Part shown: positions 60,079 to 64,000 of the stretch, one piece after another
Layout of the letters: every line of letters starts with the position of its first letter
Position numbering within the stretch: the stretch's first letter is position 1
From: an uncultured Dehalococcoidia bacterium
Lineage (GTDB): Bacteria; Chloroflexota; Dehalococcoidia; Lucifugimonadales; UBA3495
Length of the DNA stretch: 64,000 nt
Reading direction: 5' to 3'
Assembly (NCBI GenBank): GCA_958296445.1
Contig: OY282565.1
Location: 1,405,936 to 1,469,935, forward strand
Position numbers and translations under genes: made by a program
The notes under the pieces: model-generated
Seen by the model: the letters and a program-made list of their open reading frames with translations, nothing else
Told to the model about the DNA's origin: nothing
Databases searched by the model: none

Positions 60079-61252
60079 GTCTCGAATCATGACACCGAAA
60101 TTTGCAGGCAACAGACGGGTTGCCTGTGTGTTGCCCCTGTGTTGTCTGTGTGTTGTCTGTGTTGTCTGTGTTGTCTGCCTGTATGGCTTCACCGCGTTCA
60201 ATCTGTTTCGCTTGTTTAACTAACTGCTTTAAGTCTTCTTCGTGAATTGTGGTATTGTCTCCTTCCTGTTCCTTAGGGGGTACAGGTCCCTCTAAGATAC
60301 GAAGACAATTGCGTATCCGCTCGAGACAGGCTCCTAGCGTGGCCCTACATATCCTCAAATCTGACTCAGTATTCTGCGATATGCCTGAGTCTATTTTATG
60401 GATTAAAATGTATGCTTGACGCATATCGGTCGTGGCGATATTGAACAAATACCAGAATTTAGAAATATGATAACGCTCTTTCAGTAAATCACTGAGTCGT
60501 TTGTTTTCTTTCTTTAGTAGTTCTGCTTCACTTGTACCTGAAGATGTTTCTTCACTTACGTAACCGTTGGAAGAATTTAATTGCTGTAGAGACGGCATTA
60601 TTTTATTAGATTCGTTCCGCCGCGAAATGGCTGCGTTTAATGCGCGAACAGCAATGACGAAATCGGTTGCAGCACGAGTTTCAGAAATTTCAGATATGGG
60701 TCGTCCGCGATTTGCCTCTCCGCTGGATTTGCCTCCAGAAAGGTTATTTAGATTACTATCCAATTCTTCTGTTTTAACCAAGGCATTGCGAATGTTTGCG
60801 CCCATAATGAAATATACCTCCCAAGCCGCTTCAAAGTCTGCCAATGTAGAAAGCTCATTGAACGTTTGTAGCCAATTCTGATGTGCTCCTTCTAATAATA
60901 CTTTGACCTCCGTCGTAGTTGTTTTGACACCACTTTTTTGCACTTGATCATGGGAATACCCTGATATTTGGTGGAAAATGTTATCATCCACGCCTTTCTC
61001 ACTATTACCAGCACGATGATTGGCAACTAAGGCAATAGTCTCGTTATTTTTGTCCTTTTTGGTTATGTTTTGTCGAAGTGAAGAAACCCCCCAAACAATG
61101 ATAGCTCCGCCGATTGCGTAGCCTACATCCAGTAAAAAATTCTTGCTAATGTTTTCCGTCAAGAATGTTGTGATAAACAATGAGCCGATAACTATTGATG
61201 CCCCGAAGAACATTAGGGACCATGCTTGCCAGTTATCTCTGATCTTTTTCAA
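60050..61252 (-). CDS. Membrane protein of unknown function, AT-richer than neighbours
   Basis: 400 residues. Two transmembrane helices at about 10-30 and 38-58 (MFFGASIVIGSLFITTFL, LLDVGYAIGGAIIVWGVSSL), then a large cytoplasmic helical domain with an apparent coiled coil (AELLKKENKRLSDLLKERYH). The C-terminus is a DNTDNTDNTQTTQ repeat from a GTTGTCTGT microsatellite (60117-60178), after which the last residues look like read-through. TTG start with GGGAGG upstream and TGGTATACT at 61320. Base composition and lack of relatives suggest transfer. Confidence 0.7.
   Translation of the reverse strand: MKKIRDNWQAWSLMFFGASIVIGSLFITTFLTENISKNFLLDVGYAIGGAIIVWGVSSLRQNITKKDKNNETIALVANHRAGNSEKGVDDNIFHQISGYSHDQVQKSGVKTTTTEVKVLLEGAHQNWLQTFNELSTLADFEAAWEVYFIMGANIRNALVKTEELDSNLNNLSGGKSSGEANRGRPISEISETRAATDFVIAVRALNAAISRRNESNKIMPSLQQLNSSNGYVSEETSSGTSEAELLKKENKRLSDLLKERYHISKFWYLFNIATTDMRQAYILIHKIDSGISQNTESDLRICRATLGACLERIRNCLRILEGPVPPKEQEGDNTTIHEEDLKQLVKQAKQIERGEAIQADNTDNTDNTQTTQGQHTGNPSVACKFRCHDSRLRYCLSGSR
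60117..60178. repeat. TGTGTTGTC tandem repeat in coding sequence
   Basis: Seven or so degenerate 8-10 bp units (GTGTTGTCT) that encode the Asp-Asn-Thr tail of the membrane protein; length changes would shift its last codons. Confidence 0.8.
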
Positions 61253-61319
61253 GACATCCCTCCCTGAATCATTGACTTTGAATCTGCTCGAAAATTAGCA
61301 ACCTTTTTAAACCCGAATA

Positions 61320-61328
61320 AGTATACCA
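61320..61328 (-). promoter_or_regulatory. Extended -10, TGGTATACT
   Basis: Same nonamer as at 33438-33446, 67 nt before the membrane protein start. Confidence 0.55.
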
Positions 61329-61359
61329 CATCGTCCATTGCGAAGTCAACCCCCCCCCT

Positions 61360-61442
61360 TCGAGCTATGAGACGATTGCGAAATTCCCACAGGTAACCCT
61401 GAGCGAAGCGAAGAATGACGGACTTGCGGATAAATTTCGCAA
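61360..61442. repeat. Half TGTCA element with flanking GCGAAATT inverted pair
   Basis: ATTGCGAAATTCCCACAGG...CCTGAGCGAAGCGAAGAATGACGG...AAATTTCGCAA: the left arm of the 68-bp element with the outer inverted pair also seen around 21400-21515. Confidence 0.75.
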
Positions 61443-61450
61443 CCGCCTTG

Positions 61451-61459
61451 TGCTATAAT
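61451..61459 (+). promoter_or_regulatory. Extended -10 for selA
   Basis: TGCTATAAT, 66 nt before the selA ATG. Confidence 0.55.
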
Positions 61460-61525
61460 CTCTACTGGCATGGTCAATTGGCATATCTGCCGTACCCGTA
61501 TCACTCCACATAGTCGAGTCACGAT

Positions 61526-62917
61526 ATGCAATACAGAAATTTGCCTAGCGTTGACAGTGTGTTGGCTGCGCCTGGGGTGGCGGCGGTGGCGGCGGCGTAT
61601 AGCCGTGAGTGGGTGGTGGAGCTGGCGCGGGGGGAGCTGGAGGCGGCCCGGCGGCGGATCCGCGAGGGGGGAGAGGCCGTTGGGGTGGGGGAAATCGCCG
61701 CGCTGGTTTGCCGCCGGGTGGAGGAGGCGGGGCGGGCCGAGCCGCGGCGGGTTATTAACGCCACCGGGGTGGTTATCCATACTAACCTGGGCCGGGCTCC
61801 GCTCAGCCACGCCGCGATGCAGGCCGTGGAGGAAGCGGCCGCGGGGTATTCCAATCTGGAGTTTGATTTGGATTCGGGGCGGCGCGGCTCCCGGCAGGCC
61901 CGGCTGGAGGCACTGCTGCGGCAGCTTACGGGCGCGGAGGCGGCCCTGGCGGTGAATAACAACGCTTCGGCGGTTTTGCTGGGGCTGTTGGCTTTGGCCG
62001 CCGGGCGCGAGGTTATTGTATCCCGCGCTGAGGCGGTGGAAATCGGCGGCGGCTTTCGGGTTCCCGATGTGCTGCGCCAGAGCGGGGCCGCGCTGGTGGA
62101 CGTTGGCACCACCAACCGCACCTATCTGCGCGATTATGAGGACGCGACTACCGCCGCCACGGCCGCCTATCTGAAAGTCCACGCCAGCAACTTTCGCGTC
62201 GAGGGGTTCACCGCCGAGGTGGGGGCGCAGGAGCTGGCCGGGCTGGGCGACCGCCTCGGCGTTGCCGTGCTGCATGACGTGGGCAGCGGAAGTTTGTTGC
62301 CTACCGAGAAGTATGGCTTGGCCCACGAGCCGATGCCCCAAGAAAGCGTCCGGGCCGGAATGGGGCTGGTGTTTTTTTCCGGCGACAAGCTGCTGGGGGG
62401 GCCGCAGGCGGGTATCGTGGCCGGGCGGCGGGAACTGGTGGGACGGCTGGCCCGGCATCCGCTGGCCCGCGCCGTGCGGATAGACAAGCTGAGTCTTGCC
62501 AGCCTTACCGCTACGCTGGTTCACTATCTGCGGGGCGAAGCGGAGCGGGAGATACCGGTCTGGCGGATGATTTCCGCCACTGCGGAGTCTCTGCGGGAAC
62601 GGGCCTACGGCTGGAAGGCGCAATTGCCGGGGGCGGACGGCCCGGCCCGGTACAGCGTTGTTGAGTCGCGCTCTGCGGTGGGGGGCGGCAGCCTGCCGGG
62701 CGAGACGCTGCCCACTTGGGCGCTGGCTCTGGACGCATCGGCCCTGCCGGGTGGCGCGGAGGGGGTGATGCGCCGGTTGCGCGAGGGGCGCCCGCCGGTG
62801 GTGGCGCGGGTTGAGGACGGGCGCGTGCTGTTCGACCCCCGCACCGTCGCCCCCGGCGAGGACGCCGAGCTGCTGGGGGCGTTGTGGGGGTTGTCTGAAT
62901 CAGGGTTATCAGGATAA
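61526..62917 (+). CDS. selA: L-seryl-tRNA(Sec) selenium transferase
   Basis: 463-residue PLP enzyme that makes selenocysteinyl-tRNA(Sec). RNLPSVDSVL at the start, RRVINATGVVIHTNLGRAPL, GYSNLEFDLDSGRRGSR, AVNNNASAVLL, KVHASNFRVEGFT, DVGSGSL and the PLP lysine K288 in FFSGDKLLGGPQAG are all present. The C-terminal SESGLSG is translated from a dispersed TCTGAATCAGG repeat. No selB, selC or selD lies in the window, so the rest of the pathway must be elsewhere. Confidence 0.93.
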   Translation: MQYRNLPSVDSVLAAPGVAAVAAAYSREWVVELARGELEAARRRIREGGEAVGVGEIAALVCRRVEEAGRAEPRRVINATGVVIHTNLGRAPLSHAAMQAVEEAAAGYSNLEFDLDSGRRGSRQARLEALLRQLTGAEAALAVNNNASAVLLGLLALAAGREVIVSRAEAVEIGGGFRVPDVLRQSGAALVDVGTTNRTYLRDYEDATTAATAAYLKVHASNFRVEGFTAEVGAQELAGLGDRLGVAVLHDVGSGSLLPTEKYGLAHEPMPQESVRAGMGLVFFSGDKLLGGPQAGIVAGRRELVGRLARHPLARAVRIDKLSLASLTATLVHYLRGEAEREIPVWRMISATAESLRERAYGWKAQLPGADGPARYSVVESRSAVGGGSLPGETLPTWALALDASALPGGAEGVMRRLREGRPPVVARVEDGRVLFDPRTVAPGEDAELLGALWGLSESGLSG

Positions 62918-62922
62918 GCGGA

Positions 62923-64000
62923 TTATTCCGGTTCCATCCGCAAAACGTCTGCCGGAATCGGAAAGTCTTTGATGAAGGATTTGGCGTAGGACATCCAGCC
63001 GCCTTGATAGGGTCTGCTGGCGCGTTTTATGTAGAAGTCCATATCATCAGAATTAAGGGCTGCCAGCAAGCGGTCGAGGGCGACGGGGATTTTGGGTTTG
63101 ACGCAATAGCCGGAATAGAAGGTTGCGCCGGGGTCGGGGCAGTGCTGGAAATTGGGCCGCCGGTTCATCCCGGAGGTTAAAATCTTGTCGCCGAATCCTG
63201 AAGTTATGGACACGTGACGGCCAAAACCGTACCACCGCGCCGGGTCGAACCGGCCTTTGTCGCGGTTCAGCAGCCGTTCTTTGTGGGATGACAGCCAGCG
63301 GTAGGCTCCGGGCGCGTGTTCTGCGATGTAACTCTCCGGCAGTAGCTTGCCGTCATTGTTGTAGGGGAATATGACGGCGCGGGGAACCGGGTCAGATCCG
63401 TTTTTCATCACCGACGCCTTGACTATATCCCGCAGAATCCAGCTTTCCAGGCCCCGCGATTCCTGTTGCGCCGCCGGAAAGATGAACACGCCATCGGCCA
63501 GGGTCTGGATGCCCACGTGAATGTCGGCGATGTCGGACAAGCGCGGGCCGCGCTCCATCAGCCGGGCCATGCGCTCCCGCTGGGCGTCCGTTGACGCCAC
63601 CCACGGGCGGGACGGGTTGGCGCGTTCAATGACTATGTTGCCGGCTGGGCGAAAGGCTGAACCGTCGAACTTTTCGACGGGAATGGCGTCCGGGTTGCCG
63701 CCCTTTTGGATTATTACAATGGCGGTGTAGGTGGTTACGTCGTCGAATACCTGATGTTCGGCGAAGTCAATGATTTTTCGCACTTGGTGCGCCGTAGCCA
63801 GCAGTTGGCGCAGGGATGAGCCGGAATCCGACCGCAGCCAGCTTGAGGGCGCGATGTAGCCGAGGACGCCGCCATCGCGGAGCAAGTCCAGCCCTAGTTC
63901 GTAGAAAATCAGGTATGAGTCGGTGGCGCCCCGAATCACTTTCCACTGGCCGGCAATCCGGTTGCGGCCCGACTGCTCTAGGCGCTGCACCCGGACATAG
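62923..64000 (-). CDS. Eco57I-like N6-adenine methyltransferase / restriction protein (partial)
   Basis: The C-terminal about 360 residues of a larger protein that enters from the right edge. The first residues YVRVQRLEQSGRNR follow what must be the NPPY methyltransferase motif. DSYLIFYELGLDLLRDGGVLGYIAPSSWL and the VFDDVTTYTAIVIIQKG strand belong to the Eco57I/TaqI methylase fold. The rest (LSDIADIHVGIQTLADGVFIF, GYCVKPKIPV) is a target-recognition domain. It could be type IIG, BREX PglX-like or a solitary methylase. Confidence 0.85.
   Translation of the reverse strand, partial: YVRVQRLEQSGRNRIAGQWKVIRGATDSYLIFYELGLDLLRDGGVLGYIAPSSWLRSDSGSSLRQLLATAHQVRKIIDFAEHQVFDDVTTYTAIVIIQKGGNPDAIPVEKFDGSAFRPAGNIVIERANPSRPWVASTDAQRERMARLMERGPRLSDIADIHVGIQTLADGVFIFPAAQQESRGLESWILRDIVKASVMKNGSDPVPRAVIFPYNNDGKLLPESYIAEHAPGAYRWLSSHKERLLNRDKGRFDPARWYGFGRHVSITSGFGDKILTSGMNRRPNFQHCPDPGATFYSGYCVKPKIPVALDRLLAALNSDDMDFYIKRASRPYQGGWMSYAKSFIKDFPIPADVLRMEPE

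Noticed and set aside
61253..61525. selC (tRNA-Sec) near selA
   Set aside because: No long-acceptor tRNA fold or TCA anticodon arm is seen; the stretch is a half TGTCA element and the selA promoter.

Overview
This is a GC-rich bacterial chromosome segment with no plasmid, phage or replication-origin signature. The best guess is a Chloroflexota of the Dehalococcoidia/SAR202 type. The grounds are an 11-subunit complex I without the NADH module (no nuoE, nuoF or nuoG), a CCG-domain (SdhE-type) succinate dehydrogenase, a CaiB/BaiF CoA-transferase, an acyl-CoA dehydrogenase, several amidohydrolases, and very many short palindromic repeats between genes. This placement is inference from gene content; no marker phylogeny could be run.

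Layout. 0-2 kb: the start of a probable LLM-class oxidoreductase, an HbpS-like protein, an amidohydrolase and tRNA-Met. 2-6 kb: a minus-strand operon rdgB-moaA-rnhA-moaC plus two small retropepsin-like proteases. 6.1-6.9 kb: a tandem repeat tract. 6.9-8.2 kb: a class III CoA-transferase. 8.6-19.8 kb: nuoABCDHIJK-(DUF2007-like)-LMN. 19.9-20.7 kb: a tandemly duplicated, broken FitAB-like toxin-antitoxin locus. 20.9-24 kb: a membrane coiled-coil protein, NAD kinase, a Nudix hydrolase and an amidohydrolase. 24-27.8 kb: sdhA-sdhB-sdhE. 27.9-33.5 kb: a PIG-L deacetylase, an unknown gene, a CBS-HEPN protein, a GSAM-like aminotransferase and a small membrane-linked pair. 33.5-37 kb: malate dehydrogenase and monomeric isocitrate dehydrogenase. 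37.3-39.5 kb: plsC-like acyltransferase and a GPH-type transporter. 39.8-45.4 kb: a YyaL-type protein, a duplicated hicBA array and thrS. 46-49.3 kb: two tandem esterase paralogs and prfB with a programmed frameshift. 49.4-54.3 kb: a NucS-like nuclease, a heptad-repeat zinc protein, then ribBA-ribE-ribD-dcd. 54.4-56.6 kb: an island with a HEPN/zinc-ribbon protein, a 42-residue basic protein, a TPR protein and two degenerate tRNA-like sequences. 56.7-59.2 kb: a SIMPL lipoprotein, an acyl-CoA dehydrogenase and a small exported protein. 59.4-61.3 kb: an antitoxin with a frameshifted PIN toxin, and an AT-richer membrane protein. 61.5-64 kb: selA and the C-terminal part of an Eco57I-like methyltransferase that runs out of the window.

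How it fits together. Complex I, succinate dehydrogenase, malate dehydrogenase and isocitrate dehydrogenase give a respiratory and TCA core. CoA-transferase and acyl-CoA dehydrogenase point to carboxylic or fatty acid use, and moaA/moaC and the rib operon supply molybdenum cofactor and flavin. Between these lies a layer of toxin-antitoxin remnants, HEPN proteins and palindromic repeats. Repeats have entered coding sequence (NuoB, NuoM, RdgB, SelA). At three separate loci a second copy of a gene's own 3' end lies downstream of it. A TGN-TATAAT type extended -10 recurs upstream of many genes, once so close to the start codon (nuoA) that the mRNA may be leaderless.
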